Positions 35,093 to 44,240 of a stretch of 64,000 nt of DNA are shown here, piece after piece (the first letter of the stretch is position 1; every line of letters starts with the position of its first letter). The notes under the pieces are model-generated. The model had not been told where the DNA came from. It saw only the letters and a program-made list of their open reading frames with translations, and did no database searches. The stretch spans positions 121,115 through 185,114 of the forward strand of contig SGPE01000022.1 in the NCBI GenBank assembly GCA_004208945.1, given 5' to 3'. The translations under genes and the position numbers were made by a program. Origin of the DNA: Pseudoalteromonas sp. CO133X (GTDB lineage: Bacteria; Pseudomonadota; Gammaproteobacteria; Enterobacterales; Alteromonadaceae).

Positions 35093-35875
35093 TTATCCCC
35101 TAACGGAAAATAATTGCTGAAAGTTGAGTGTAGTTTGTTTTGCCACCTCAGTAAATTCGCAGCCTTTTAAATCAGCAATTTGCTGACAAATATAGGTTAA
35201 ATAACTGGGTTCATTACGACGCGATTTTGGTTTCGGTTTTATTGTTCTTGGAAGTAAAAAAGGCGCGTCTGTTTCAATTAATAAACGCTCTAGTGGTATG
35301 CTTGGTATTAATGATTGTAATTGCTCTCCTCTACGCTCATCACACACCCAGCCAGTAACGCCTATATAAAGACCTTTCTCTAGGTAACGTTGAAGTGCAA
35401 GCTCATCACCCGTAAAGCAGTGAAGCACTCCTTTTACATTATACTCATTGAGTATTGCGAGCATATCGTTGCTCGCATCGCGCTCGTGTAAATAGACAGG
35501 CATATTAAGTGTTTCAGCAAGAGCGAGTTGCCTTCTTAATACGGCACGTTGTACATCGCGTGGTGAAAAGTCACGGTTATAATCGAGTCCACACTCGCCA
35601 ATAGCAACGACTTCTGGGTGACTTGCTAGTAAGGTCAGTTGCTGTTCTAAAGATGTATCAGCCGTTTTTGCATCATGGGGATGAATACCTGAGGTGCACA
35701 GCAGGGAGTGGCGTTTTGCAAGTTGTAATGATGCTTGGCTGCTCTGTATATCGCAGCCAATCAATAGCATCTGTTTTACTCCGGCTTGAGCTGCACGTTG
35801 TAACACTTCATCATGATGCTCATCAAATTGATGATTGCTTAAGTTGACGCCAGCATCAACAAGCTCAATAGTCAT
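35093..35875 (-). CDS. tatD: TatD-family metal-dependent hydrolase/DNase
   Basis: A 260-residue TIM-barrel hydrolase. Metal ligands seen in VDAGVNLSNHQFD (the usual HxH is replaced by DAGVNLSN...H, the TatD variant), AIGECGLDYNR, PVYLHERDA, VLHCFTG and LIETDAPFL. TatD proteins are 3'-5' exonucleases/DNases, not part of the Tat translocase despite gene linkage. The start codon shares one base with the upstream stop (TAATG). Confidence 0.92.
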   Translation of the reverse strand: MTIELVDAGVNLSNHQFDEHHDEVLQRAAQAGVKQMLLIGCDIQSSQASLQLAKRHSLLCTSGIHPHDAKTADTSLEQQLTLLASHPEVVAIGECGLDYNRDFSPRDVQRAVLRRQLALAETLNMPVYLHERDASNDMLAILNEYNVKGVLHCFTGDELALQRYLEKGLYIGVTGWVCDERRGEQLQSLIPSIPLERLLIETDAPFLLPRTIKPKPKSRRNEPSYLTYICQQIADLKGCEFTEVAKQTTLNFQQLFSVRG

Positions 35876-36411
35876 TAGTTGGTACGTTTTACGCGAATAG
35901 AGCGATTTTGGCCTTTGATTTTCAATAAGAAAGAGTTGAAAACACCACGTTCAATTATCACTGTGTCATTTGCTTTTAAGCGCATACGATCAGAGCCTAC
36001 TTGACGCCATTGCTGACCGTTATCAAGCTCAATAATGAGTTCACCATAAGCAGCCTGTTCAACACTTTTAACGACCGCGCTGATTTCGTCATCGTTGACC
36101 TTTGTGACTTCTTTGTGCTCTAAACCAAAGCTGTCATTTTTCGCTTGGATAGGTTGTTGAGTAGGTGCTGCCGCTACAACCGCTTTAGTATCCGTAGCAG
36201 AAGAGCTGGTTGCGACAGGTTTTTCTAGCTGTTTTTTGGCTACAGGCTTTGTTAGTGATTTACCTGCCATGATGTTGTCGTAGCAAAGTAAGCGATTAAA
36301 ATCATTTTCAACGAAAGTACAGGCTTGAAGTGCTTGGATATTTACTTCGTTAGCGTGTGCAGTGCCAGTAATCGTTAATAATGCAATGATGGGAATGAGT
36401 TGTTTTTTCAT
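35875..36411 (-). CDS. periplasmic protein of unknown function with a RLLCYD motif
   Basis: A 178-residue protein with a signal peptide (1-20, cleaved after AHA), a short N-terminal block ALQACTFVENDFNRLLCYDNIMAG holding two cysteines, a Lys/Ala/Pro-rich linker (about 50-100) and a C-terminal beta-rich domain with GQQWRQVGSDRMRLKANDTVIIERGVFNSFLLKIKGQNRSIRVKR. A C...RL-CYD block is shared by several small periplasmic proteins, some linked to type VI secretion, but no function can be assigned. It lies between tatC (1-base gap) and tatD (1-base overlap). Confidence 0.82.
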   Translation of the reverse strand: MKKQLIPIIALLTITGTAHANEVNIQALQACTFVENDFNRLLCYDNIMAGKSLTKPVAKKQLEKPVATSSSATDTKAVVAAAPTQQPIQAKNDSFGLEHKEVTKVNDDEISAVVKSVEQAAYGELIIELDNGQQWRQVGSDRMRLKANDTVIIERGVFNSFLLKIKGQNRSIRVKRTN

Positions 36412-36412
36412 T

Positions 36413-37153
36413 TTATTCCTCTGATTCCTGTTGAGGCTTGGCAGTGTAAAAAGCAGCCAAAATTAAGCCTAGTTCGAATAATAGCAGCATAGGTAATGCT
36501 AGTAATGTTTGTGACAGTACGTCAGGCGGTGTTAAAAACATGGCAATCACGAATACACCTACCACAATATAAGGTCGTTTTTCTTTTAAACTTTTTGTTG
36601 TTGTTGCGCCACTCCAACATAACAGCATAATAGCCACAGGTATTTCAAACGCAATGCCGAATGCAAAAAACAGTTTTAAAGCAAAGCCTAAATAGCTACT
36701 AATGTCAGGCGCTAATGTCATCATATCAGGGCCCGTGCTAGTGAAAAATCCTAAAATAATAGGCAACACCACAAAGTAGCAAAATGCGATTCCACTATAA
36801 AATAGCAAAATGCTAGATGCTAGAATAGGCATGAGCATACGCTTTTCATGTTGATATAAGCCCGGTGCTATAAAACTCCAAACTTGATGCAATATCATTG
36901 GAATAGCAGCAAACAAGGCGACAAATAAAGTGAGTTTAAACGGAGCAAAAAACGGTGCTGTTACATCCGTTGCGATCATGGTGGCTGTGCTAGGCAAATT
37001 TGCGATTAATGGCGCTGCAACAAAGCTATAAATATCATTGGCAAAATACACCAAGCCGATAAATATTAGTAAAATGCTTAACAACGCTTTCATGAGTCGA
37101 TTTCGTAACTCAATTAAGTGGCCAACAAAGCCTGTGTGAGCTTGCTCGGTCAT
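36413..37153 (-). CDS. tatC: twin-arginine translocase subunit TatC
   Basis: A 246-residue six-helix membrane protein and the core receptor of the Tat pathway for folded proteins. Family features: LIELRNRLMKALL near the N-terminus, LTLFVALFAAIPMILHQVWSFIAPGLYQHEKRM (periplasmic-cap loop and conserved Glu), FGIAFEIPVAIMLL and FLTPPDVLSQTLLALPMLLLFELGL. It binds twin-Arg signal peptides with TatB. Follows tatB after 50 bases. Confidence 0.96.
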   Translation of the reverse strand: MTEQAHTGFVGHLIELRNRLMKALLSILLIFIGLVYFANDIYSFVAAPLIANLPSTATMIATDVTAPFFAPFKLTLFVALFAAIPMILHQVWSFIAPGLYQHEKRMLMPILASSILLFYSGIAFCYFVVLPIILGFFTSTGPDMMTLAPDISSYLGFALKLFFAFGIAFEIPVAIMLLCWSGATTTKSLKEKRPYIVVGVFVIAMFLTPPDVLSQTLLALPMLLLFELGLILAAFYTAKPQQESEE

Positions 37154-37203
37154 AGTTTATTATTCATCTTCATTATCATTGACCATAAAAGCAGAAATTA
37201 AAT

Positions 37204-37536
37204 TCACTTTTTTTCATCATTATTCTTCGTTTCTACTTGTTCGGGTGCACGTTTCTTGTAACTGTGAGTTACTGATTGGGCTGCTTTTTGAAGCTCGTCC
37301 ACTGAGCTTTTCAATTCAGGAGAAAGCTCCTGTAGGTTTTGTTGCTCTGCTTTTTTTAAGTCTTCATGAAGTTCATGGATACGAAGCTCTTCATTCACTT
37401 CAGCTTTGACTGAGTTAGCCACTGACTTTAGTGTTTTTATCCAGCTGTTTACCGTACGAATCGCCACAGGCAAACGCTCAGGTCCTAAAACAATTAGACC
37501 TACTATCATTACAACAACGAGTTCCCACATCCCCAT
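37204..37536 (-). CDS. tatB: Sec-independent translocase subunit TatB
   Basis: A 110-residue protein with the TatB-type N-terminal helix (MGMWELVVVMIVGLIVLGPERLPVAIR, conserved Glu8 and GPERLP), an amphipathic helix and a charged C-terminal tail. It forms the substrate-receptor complex with TatC. It follows tatA with a 5-base gap. Confidence 0.94.
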   Translation of the reverse strand: MGMWELVVVMIVGLIVLGPERLPVAIRTVNSWIKTLKSVANSVKAEVNEELRIHELHEDLKKAEQQNLQELSPELKSSVDELQKAAQSVTHSYKKRAPEQVETKNNDEKK

Positions 37537-37541
37537 GCTGA

Positions 37542-37781
37542 TTAAACCTTATGGTCGTCTTTGCTTTTCTCTGTGGTTTCTTTGTTTTGCGTATTAGACG
37601 CTTGCTCTATTTTTTCGCTTTTTGAATTTGCTTGTTCATCATCAGATACTGCTTTTTTAAAGCCTTTAACAGCACTGCCTAAATCACCGCCGATGCCACG
37701 TAATTTTTTTGTGCCAAATAACAAAACGATGATTGCTAAAATGATGACTAATTGCCAAATACTGATACCACCAAAACCCAT
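37542..37781 (-). CDS. tatA: Sec-independent translocase subunit TatA
   Basis: A 79-residue TatA: short membrane helix [22 protein letters not shown] with the FGTKKLR hinge, amphipathic helix [17 protein letters not shown] and a charged Lys/Glu tail. TatA oligomers form the transient translocation path. It has a 78-base gap from ubiB upstream with no strong terminator, so read-through from the ubi genes is likely. Confidence 0.95.
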   Translation of the reverse strand: MGFGGISIWQLVIILAIIVLLFGTKKLRGIGGDLGSAVKGFKKAVSDDEQANSKSEKIEQASNTQNKETTEKSKDDHKV

Positions 37782-37859
37782 GGGTTACTCCAATTATTGT
37801 CAAATTTAATGAATTTACTTGTTTAGATTATACTCGCCAAAACATAAATAGCACTTAGT

Positions 37860-39461
37860 TTATGCGCTTCGCCATGCAGCAGCAAAACCAACAACTGCAA
37901 GCGCTGTTGTGATACCCGCAGCAATGAGGTCATCCTGCAAATAACACAGGCCTGATACAATAAAGCAACTACCCGCAAAAATACTTAAAAGTAAAGGTTT
38001 TGACGAGGACTGTGGCGGCAACTGTACAGGTTGTTGATGACGCTTTAAGTTTTGATAGATTAAATCTGGTAATTCGGGCATTTTTTCAGCCCAAAATGGT
38101 AGGTTTGCGTACATTTTCTTCATGACAGCCAGCGGGCCCACTTGCTCTTTGACCCAGTCTTCTAAAAATGGTTTAGCGGTTTTCCACAAATCGAGTTGAG
38201 GATAAAGTTGTCTACCAAGTCCCTCAACATACAACAGGGTTTTTTGCAGTAACACTAATTGTGGTTGAACCTGCATATTAAAGCGACGAGCTGTGTTGAA
38301 CAAATTGACCAACACATGGCCAAATGAAATTTCGGCCAGTGGTTTATTAAAAATAGGCTCACACACAGTGCGAATAGCAAACTCAAATTCTTCAATACAG
38401 GTATCTGCGGGCACCCAGCCTGAATCAACATGCAGCTGTGCAACTTGGCGGTAATCACGGTTAAAAAAGGCGATAAAGTTTTCTGCAAGATAGCGTTTAT
38501 CTTCACGGTTTAAAGTGCCCACGATACCGCAGTCAATGCCAATATACTGCGGATTGTGCGGGTTTTCTCGCGAGACAAAAATATTACCTGGGTGCATATC
38601 TGCATGGAAAAAACTGTCACGGAACACTTGTGTAAAAAATACTTCAACGCCTCGCTCAGCGAGTAATTTCATATTGGTATTTTGTGCAAGTAGTGCCTCT
38701 GTATCAGATACAGGAATACCATATATGCGTTCCATAACCAGCACATTACTGCGACTATAGTCACTGTAAACAAAAGGAATATAGAGTGAGTCAGATTCTT
38801 CGAAATTACGGCGCAGCTGAATCGCATTTGCACCTTCACGCATTAAATCAAGTTCATCAAGCAGTGTTTTTTTGTATTCGTTTACGACTTCGATTGGACG
38901 TAAGCGTTTTGCTTCTTTTAGTAGCTTGGCAACCAGCCTTGCCACTTTTTGCATGAGCATTAAGTCGGCATCAATTTGCTCTTTGATGTTAGGACGGATC
39001 ACTTTTATCACCACATCTTGTGGTGCACCTTGCTCATCAATTAAGGTGGCAGTATGTACTTGTGCAATGGAAGCGGATGCCAGTGGTGTTTGCGAGAAAT
39101 CGCTAAATAATTCGCTAATATCGTCAATGCCAAGTGCTTTTTCAATCAGCTGTTGAGCAAGCTCACCTTCAAAAGGTTCGACTTGATCTTGTAATAACGC
39201 TAATTCTAGAGCGACATCGTGAGGGAGTAAATCACGACGGGTCGAAAGCATTTGTCCAAACTTAATCCATACAGGGCCGAGTTTTTGCAAGGCTAAACGC
39301 AAACGCATCCCTGCAGGTTTATCTTTATGTTGGTTACGCAACCAAAATAAACTACCGCGGGCAAGTTTGGCAAACCAAGGTACTTTTTTTTGTGGGATGA
39401 GCTCATCAAGGCCGTAGCAAAGTAATGTTTTAGTGATGAAATATAGACGTGTAGTAGACAC
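37860..39461 (-). CDS. ubiB: UbiB-family ubiquinone biosynthesis protein (ABC1/ADCK-type)
   Basis: A 533-residue atypical kinase/ATPase required for ubiquinone synthesis. Family motifs: the KxGQ-type [16 protein letters not shown], the Ala-rich nucleotide loop [42 protein letters not shown] and IGIDCGIVG. Two C-terminal hydrophobic segments (about 490-530) anchor it to the membrane. The gene follows ubiJ after 17 bases. Confidence 0.96.
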   Translation of the reverse strand: MSTTRLYFITKTLLCYGLDELIPQKKVPWFAKLARGSLFWLRNQHKDKPAGMRLRLALQKLGPVWIKFGQMLSTRRDLLPHDVALELALLQDQVEPFEGELAQQLIEKALGIDDISELFSDFSQTPLASASIAQVHTATLIDEQGAPQDVVIKVIRPNIKEQIDADLMLMQKVARLVAKLLKEAKRLRPIEVVNEYKKTLLDELDLMREGANAIQLRRNFEESDSLYIPFVYSDYSRSNVLVMERIYGIPVSDTEALLAQNTNMKLLAERGVEVFFTQVFRDSFFHADMHPGNIFVSRENPHNPQYIGIDCGIVGTLNREDKRYLAENFIAFFNRDYRQVAQLHVDSGWVPADTCIEEFEFAIRTVCEPIFNKPLAEISFGHVLVNLFNTARRFNMQVQPQLVLLQKTLLYVEGLGRQLYPQLDLWKTAKPFLEDWVKEQVGPLAVMKKMYANLPFWAEKMPELPDLIYQNLKRHQQPVQLPPQSSSKPLLLSIFAGSCFIVSGLCYLQDDLIAAGITTALAVVGFAAAWRSA

Positions 39462-39478
39462 ACAATATCCTTAGCAAA

Positions 39479-40084
39479 CTAGCATGATTTCAATAGCGCA
39501 TTGACTCGCATCTCCAGTTGAGATACTTGGCTTTTTAATTGACGGTTTTGTTGTTTAAACTCTGCTAATTCAAGCGGGTGGATTGTAACGGCTAGCTCAT
39601 CTTGGCATAACGTTGTGAGTGTTTTTTCAAGTTTGCTTTTCATTTGCACGCCACGTGTTTTGAGCGTTTGTAATGAAAGCCATAGTTGTTGAGCAGGCGC
39701 GTCGCCAATATAACGTGAGAAATGCTCTGGCCAATCAATATCAAGCTCTGCAAACGCATTACTGAACCCTTGCGCTATATTTAAATCGCCCTGTAAGTCT
39801 AATTTATCTTGGCGAATTAGCTGAGTCAGCATTGCGGGGTTTTTGAGTGCTAAAAGTGTATTTATATCAGCACTGATCATACAATCGAAACTCAGTTCCT
39901 CAGTGCTGTATAAATGGATTTGCTCGTTGCTGTAAACACACAAAATGCGCTGTTGCCAGTCGCGGATCTCTATGAGCAATTGCTTATCGGCAATAGCAGC
40001 TAATCTATCTTTCAAAGAGGTATCTAGCTGCAAGACATGATTAACAACTCGTTCTACCAGTGATAATAGAGCATTTGCTAACAT
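39479..40084 (-). CDS. ubiJ: ubiquinone biosynthesis accessory factor UbiJ (SCP2 domain)
   Basis: A 201-residue protein with an N-terminal SCP2 sterol-carrier-like lipid-binding domain (about 15-115) and a C-terminal coiled coil (LAEFKQQNRQLKSQVSQLEMRVNALL). UbiJ holds hydrophobic intermediates in the cytosolic Ubi complex with UbiK and the hydroxylases. Conserved position between ubiE and ubiB supports the call. UbiK is not in this window. Confidence 0.93.
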   Translation of the reverse strand: MLANALLSLVERVVNHVLQLDTSLKDRLAAIADKQLLIEIRDWQQRILCVYSNEQIHLYSTEELSFDCMISADINTLLALKNPAMLTQLIRQDKLDLQGDLNIAQGFSNAFAELDIDWPEHFSRYIGDAPAQQLWLSLQTLKTRGVQMKSKLEKTLTTLCQDELAVTIHPLELAEFKQQNRQLKSQVSQLEMRVNALLKSC

Positions 40085-40095
40085 AATTATGCCTT

Positions 40096-40851
40096 TTAGT
40101 ATTTAAAGCCGCGATGCAGGGCGACAATGCCACCTGTTAGGTTTTGGTAACTCGTTTGTTCAAAGCCTGCGTCTTCCATCATATCTTTGAGTGTTTCTTG
40201 ATCTGGATGCATGCGAATAGATTCTGCAAGGTATTGATATGACTCACTATCATTAGCAACAAGTTGGCCCATTTTAGGTAGGATGTTAAACGAGTAGAAG
40301 TCGTAAGCTTTGCTGAGAATTTCTTGTTCAGGCTTTGAAAACTCAAGCACTAGTAAACGGCCGCCAGGCTTAAGAATTCTATACATTGAACGTAGTGCTT
40401 TTTCTTTATCGGTCACATTACGAAGGCCGAATGCGATTGTGATTAAATCAAAGCTATTGTCAGGGAATGGCAGTGCTTCGGCATTCATTTGCACATATTC
40501 AATATTGCCAACGTGGCCTAGGTTTCTTAGCTTTTCACGGCCAACTTTAAGCATTGAAGAGTTAATATCACCAAGAACGACTTGCCCTGTATCACCGACA
40601 AGCTGGCTGAATTTAGCTGTTAAATCACCTGTGCCACCGGCTAGGTCTAATACGCGATGACCCTTGCGAACACCTGAGCTTGCTATGGTTTGACGTTTCC
40701 ATAAACGATGAATACCAAACGACATGAGATCATTCATTACATCATATTTTGCTGCAACTGAGTGGAATACATCTGCAACCATGGATGCTTTATCGTTTTC
40801 AGCAACGGTTTTATAGCCAAAATGCGTGGTCTTTTCTCGATTCTCGTTCAT
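40096..40851 (-). CDS. ubiE: ubiquinone/menaquinone C-methyltransferase UbiE
   Basis: A 251-residue SAM-dependent methyltransferase acting on demethylmenaquinol and 2-methoxy-6-polyprenylbenzoquinol. SAM motif [16 protein letters not shown] (about residues 66-80), [40 protein letters not shown] and [13 protein letters not shown] are diagnostic, as is the N-terminal HFGYKTV. First gene of the ubi-tat-hemB run. Confidence 0.97.
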   Translation of the reverse strand: MNENREKTTHFGYKTVAENDKASMVADVFHSVAAKYDVMNDLMSFGIHRLWKRQTIASSGVRKGHRVLDLAGGTGDLTAKFSQLVGDTGQVVLGDINSSMLKVGREKLRNLGHVGNIEYVQMNAEALPFPDNSFDLITIAFGLRNVTDKEKALRSMYRILKPGGRLLVLEFSKPEQEILSKAYDFYSFNILPKMGQLVANDSESYQYLAESIRMHPDQETLKDMMEDAGFEQTSYQNLTGGIVALHRGFKY

Positions 40852-40965
40852 GATTAATCTCTATCGTGGCAATAAAGTCTAGTGTACTTGATTGTGGCTG
40901 TAGGGTGCAATTTGATTATAACTAAATCACCAGATTAGCGATTATTTTTATGATTAAGCGCAGGG

Positions 40966-41982
40966 TTACTGGCCTGCGATGAAACTGCTTTGACCCAGAG
41001 ATTTAGCTTTCGCTGCTGCATGAGATGCTTTGCGGGCAAGATTGGTAAAGTCACCCTCGTTTTCATATTTGGCAATACCAAGGGCTAAGTGGATTGGAGG
41101 TAATTTAGTGCCATTCTTTGAACTAACAAAACGAAGCTTCTCAACGCCATTACGGACTTTTTCAGCAATGACATTGGCCGTTTCAGGCTCTATGTCGGCA
41201 AGTAAGATAGTAAATTCATCTTTGCCTGTACGGCCAGGTAAACCACTTTCAAGTACATATTTTTGTACTTGCTTGGCGACTTTATTCAAAATAACCTCGC
41301 CAATGACATCACCATAATTATCAATAAAATGGTCAAGGTTTTCGATATGAATCGCAATTGCACATATCGCTTTGTTTTGGCCGAGCCATAACTGTGTCTG
41401 TTGGTTTAAATAATGACGCTTGTATAAACCTGTTTGCTGATCAGTTATGTGTTGCTTACGTAATTGAGTGAGCTGTTTTTGTGTTTTCTCTTGTAACGAC
41501 TTGGCTTTGGCTATTTCTTGTTTAAATTGACGATGCTGAGCAAGTAGTTGTTCAGATTGCTTACTCAGCATTTTTAACGCGTGGCGTGTTTGTTCTTTGT
41601 TGTTCTCATCAATTGCATGAACACAATCATTTATATGCTCGGCAAAACGAACAATGTGTTGTTCATTATTATTTGCGCCGCGAGATAAGGAATTAATAAC
41701 AGAGTCAACGTTGCGAACAATGGCCGTTTTCATTTTGTGGCCTTGCTCAATGAAATCAAAATAAAGCTGTTCTATATAAACTGAATCGATAGAGACTTTT
41801 TGGGCTATTGCACGGTCGAGAGTGGCATTGAGTTTAGGATTTACTTGGCTGACGTAAGTGTAAACTACTTGGTAATTTAGCGGCGACGGCGGTAATGCGT
41901 GATGTTCTAAAAAGATACACACCTTCGTCATTTTTTCTTGGGCAATTACCATGGAATCATGGAACATCATTTTCAATACCAC
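40966..41982 (-). CDS. cytoplasmic GGDEF protein with degenerate active site
   Basis: A 338-residue soluble protein. The N-terminal half (1-165) is helical with a coiled coil, and the C-terminal half is a GGDEF-fold domain (QQTGLYKRHYLNQQ..., VIGEVILNKVAKQV). The signature reads RTGKDEF, so the second Gly of GGDEF is Lys; catalysis is doubtful and it may be an effector. The GTG at 41982 shares its G with the stop of a six-codon reading frame that has a strong ribosome site (GGAGGAG, 42011-42017). ATGs at 41970 and 41967 are alternatives without a clear site. Confidence 0.82.
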   Translation of the reverse strand: MVLKMMFHDSMVIAQEKMTKVCIFLEHHALPPSPLNYQVVYTYVSQVNPKLNATLDRAIAQKVSIDSVYIEQLYFDFIEQGHKMKTAIVRNVDSVINSLSRGANNNEQHIVRFAEHINDCVHAIDENNKEQTRHALKMLSKQSEQLLAQHRQFKQEIAKAKSLQEKTQKQLTQLRKQHITDQQTGLYKRHYLNQQTQLWLGQNKAICAIAIHIENLDHFIDNYGDVIGEVILNKVAKQVQKYVLESGLPGRTGKDEFTILLADIEPETANVIAEKVRNGVEKLRFVSSKNGTKLPPIHLALGIAKYENEGDFTNLARKASHAAAKAKSLGQSSFIAGQ

Positions 41983-42002
41983 TAAATACGCATAACAACC
42001 AT
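41982..42002 (-). CDS. six-codon leader reading frame (MVVMRI)
   Basis: ATG at 42000-42002 lies 8 bases after a near-perfect ribosome site GGAGGAG (42011-42017) and is followed by five sense codons and TAG, whose G is the first base of the downstream GTG start. The layout suggests translational coupling. It may simply be the way this gene is initiated; no homologue is known to me. Confidence 0.4.
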   Translation of the reverse strand: MVVMRI

Positions 42003-42338
42003 AAAATCATCTCCTCCGTAAGGTTTCTTTTGCTTCCAAGCAATAATCCGCAAATTATATTGATAATTTGTGTTCAATTAATTTGGGTATATTAGTCTAC
42101 AGTAATCTGTAATGAGTCTATTTAAAAGCAAAATCGCTAACTTTGGAACATAAATTTGTTTCGTTTGGGTCCATTAGTTGATTTTATCAGCAACTTTAAC
42201 AAGTGTAACTGAGAGCTGTATAAACACTGTACATTGTTGATTCTGCAATGGTGTTTATTTGACCGTACTTTAGGTGGGCTTGGTCGCATTTGTTTGGGTT
42301 TTTTCACATGCTACGCTACTTTATCGATAAAGATTAAA

Positions 42339-44129
42339 ATGAATAAGAAGCCCATGAGACAAACCCTATCTAGAACATTAAATCATTCACTGATTGCTGT
42401 TGCACTCGCCTGTACCTTAAGCGCATGTCAAATAACAAAAGTGGATGCTGATCAGCAGTTTACTCAAGTTGCGCAACACATTGTTGATTATCGAGCGAGT
42501 ATTAACCCATATGGTAAGGCCGAAGGTGTTGATGGTTATTTATTAGAGAACCTTTCAGCCTCATTTCTTGAGAAAAAATATCAAAAAAATACTGAATTAC
42601 TTGCTGAGTTAGATGCAATTGACCGCGATAAGCTGTCGGAAGAAAATCGCATAAATTTAACGATTTTACGTGGGCAAGTACAAAATAGTGTCGATGAATA
42701 TGTCTTTAATACGCATTATATGCCACTGACATCTGAGTATGGTTTTCACTCAAGTTTGTCGTTTATGATTTCAAGCTCAGACTACACAAAAGCAAGTGAT
42801 TACGAGCTATATCTAGCAAAATTACAGCAAATACCACGCTTTTTTGAACAAAACATTGGTTGGATGCGTAAAGGCCTTGAAGTAGGGTTAACACAGCCCA
42901 AGGCGGTTTTAGAAGGGTATCAAGATTCAATTACTGCTTATATTGTTGATGATGCCACTCAGTCTGAGTTTTACAAACCATTTTTAAAAAATACTGCTGG
43001 TGTGAGTCATAGCAAATTCGTGAACTTACAACAGCAAGCAAAAAAAATTATTAAACAGCAAGTTATTCCTGCTTATAAAGATTATCTCACCTTCTTTAAT
43101 GATGAATACCAACCAGGTGCACGCACTGAAATTGGTATTTCTAGTACGCCAAACGGTAAAGCATTTTACGAAAACCGTGCAAAGTACTACACCACGACTG
43201 ATATGACGCCAAAAGAAATCCATGAGTTGGGCCTTAAGGAAGTGGCGCGTATTCGTGCAGAAATGGATGAAATAATCAAAGAGGTAGGCTTTGAAGGTAG
43301 TTTTGCTGAATTTGTACATTTCTTGCGTACCGATCCGCAGTTTTATGCAAAAACACCAAAAGAATTATTGAAAGAAGCATCTTATATTGCGAAAAAAATG
43401 GATGCACAATTGCCTAAGTTATTCCATACCTTACCAAGAATGCCTTATGGCGTTGCGCCAGTGCCTGAAAGTATTGCTCCTAAGTATACGACCGGACGAT
43501 ACTCGGGTTCGCGTCGTGATGATCAAGCCGGCTACTATTGGGTCAATACGTATGCACTGGATAAACGTCCACTCTATGTACTCGAAGCGTTAACACTCCA
43601 TGAAGCTGTGCCTGGTCATCATTTACAAATATCACTCAATGCTGAGCTTGAGTCATTACCAAGCTATCGTCGAAATGCATATTTGTCGGCATTTGGTGAA
43701 GGTTGGGGACTTTATTCTGAGTTTTTAGGCATAGAAGCTGGCTTTTACCAAGACCCTTACAGTGACTTTGGTCGCCTAACTTACGAAATGTGGCGAGCTG
43801 CACGTTTAGTTGTTGATACTGGCATGCATATGTATGGCTGGAGCCGTGAGCGAGCTATGAAGTTTATGAGTGAAAATACTGCACTGTCATTACATAACGT
43901 TAAAACGGAAACCGATCGTTATATTTCTTGGCCAGCACAGGCGCTCTCTTACAAAATTGGTGAGCTAACAATTAAGCGCTTGCGTCATGAAGCGGAACAA
44001 GCACTGGGGCAGGATTTTGATGTGCGAGAGTTCCATCATCAAATTTTGCGTCATGGCTCGGTTCCTATGTCTGTACTTGAAGAGCAAATTCAGCTTTATA
44101 TTAACGCTGAACTTGCAAAAAAAGCGTAA
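42339..44129 (+). CDS. DUF885 lipoprotein, probable zinc-dependent peptidase
   Basis: A 596-residue DUF885 protein. Lipoprotein signal with lipobox LSAC (Cys about residue 31 from MNKKPMRQT). The catalytic-like motif LHEAVPGHHLQ (HExxxGHH) and the downstream FGEGWGLYSE acidic motif resemble gluzincin peptidases distantly related to M32. I prefer the ATG at 42339; the longer upstream frame would bury the signal peptide. The 356-base gap to the divergent GGDEF gene (41983-42338) otherwise shows only A/T-rich promoter-like sequence and the leader frame. Confidence 0.87.
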   Translation: MNKKPMRQTLSRTLNHSLIAVALACTLSACQITKVDADQQFTQVAQHIVDYRASINPYGKAEGVDGYLLENLSASFLEKKYQKNTELLAELDAIDRDKLSEENRINLTILRGQVQNSVDEYVFNTHYMPLTSEYGFHSSLSFMISSSDYTKASDYELYLAKLQQIPRFFEQNIGWMRKGLEVGLTQPKAVLEGYQDSITAYIVDDATQSEFYKPFLKNTAGVSHSKFVNLQQQAKKIIKQQVIPAYKDYLTFFNDEYQPGARTEIGISSTPNGKAFYENRAKYYTTTDMTPKEIHELGLKEVARIRAEMDEIIKEVGFEGSFAEFVHFLRTDPQFYAKTPKELLKEASYIAKKMDAQLPKLFHTLPRMPYGVAPVPESIAPKYTTGRYSGSRRDDQAGYYWVNTYALDKRPLYVLEALTLHEAVPGHHLQISLNAELESLPSYRRNAYLSAFGEGWGLYSEFLGIEAGFYQDPYSDFGRLTYEMWRAARLVVDTGMHMYGWSRERAMKFMSENTALSLHNVKTETDRYISWPAQALSYKIGELTIKRLRHEAEQALGQDFDVREFHHQILRHGSVPMSVLEEQIQLYINAELAKKA

Positions 44130-44146
44130 CAGACAGAGAGTTTAAA

Positions 44147-44177
44147 AAAGGCGTGTTTAAAACACGCCTTTTTGTTT
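44147..44177 (+). terminator. intrinsic terminator of the DUF885 gene
   Basis: AAAGGCGTGTTT pairs with AACACGCCTTT and is followed by TTT-GTTT. A strong GC-rich stem 18 bases after the stop codon. Confidence 0.85.
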
Positions 44178-44240
44178 ATTGCGTGTATTTTAAACTACTT
44201 ATATGATTTGCAGGAAATCGTCACTACAAAGGGGCCTTGA

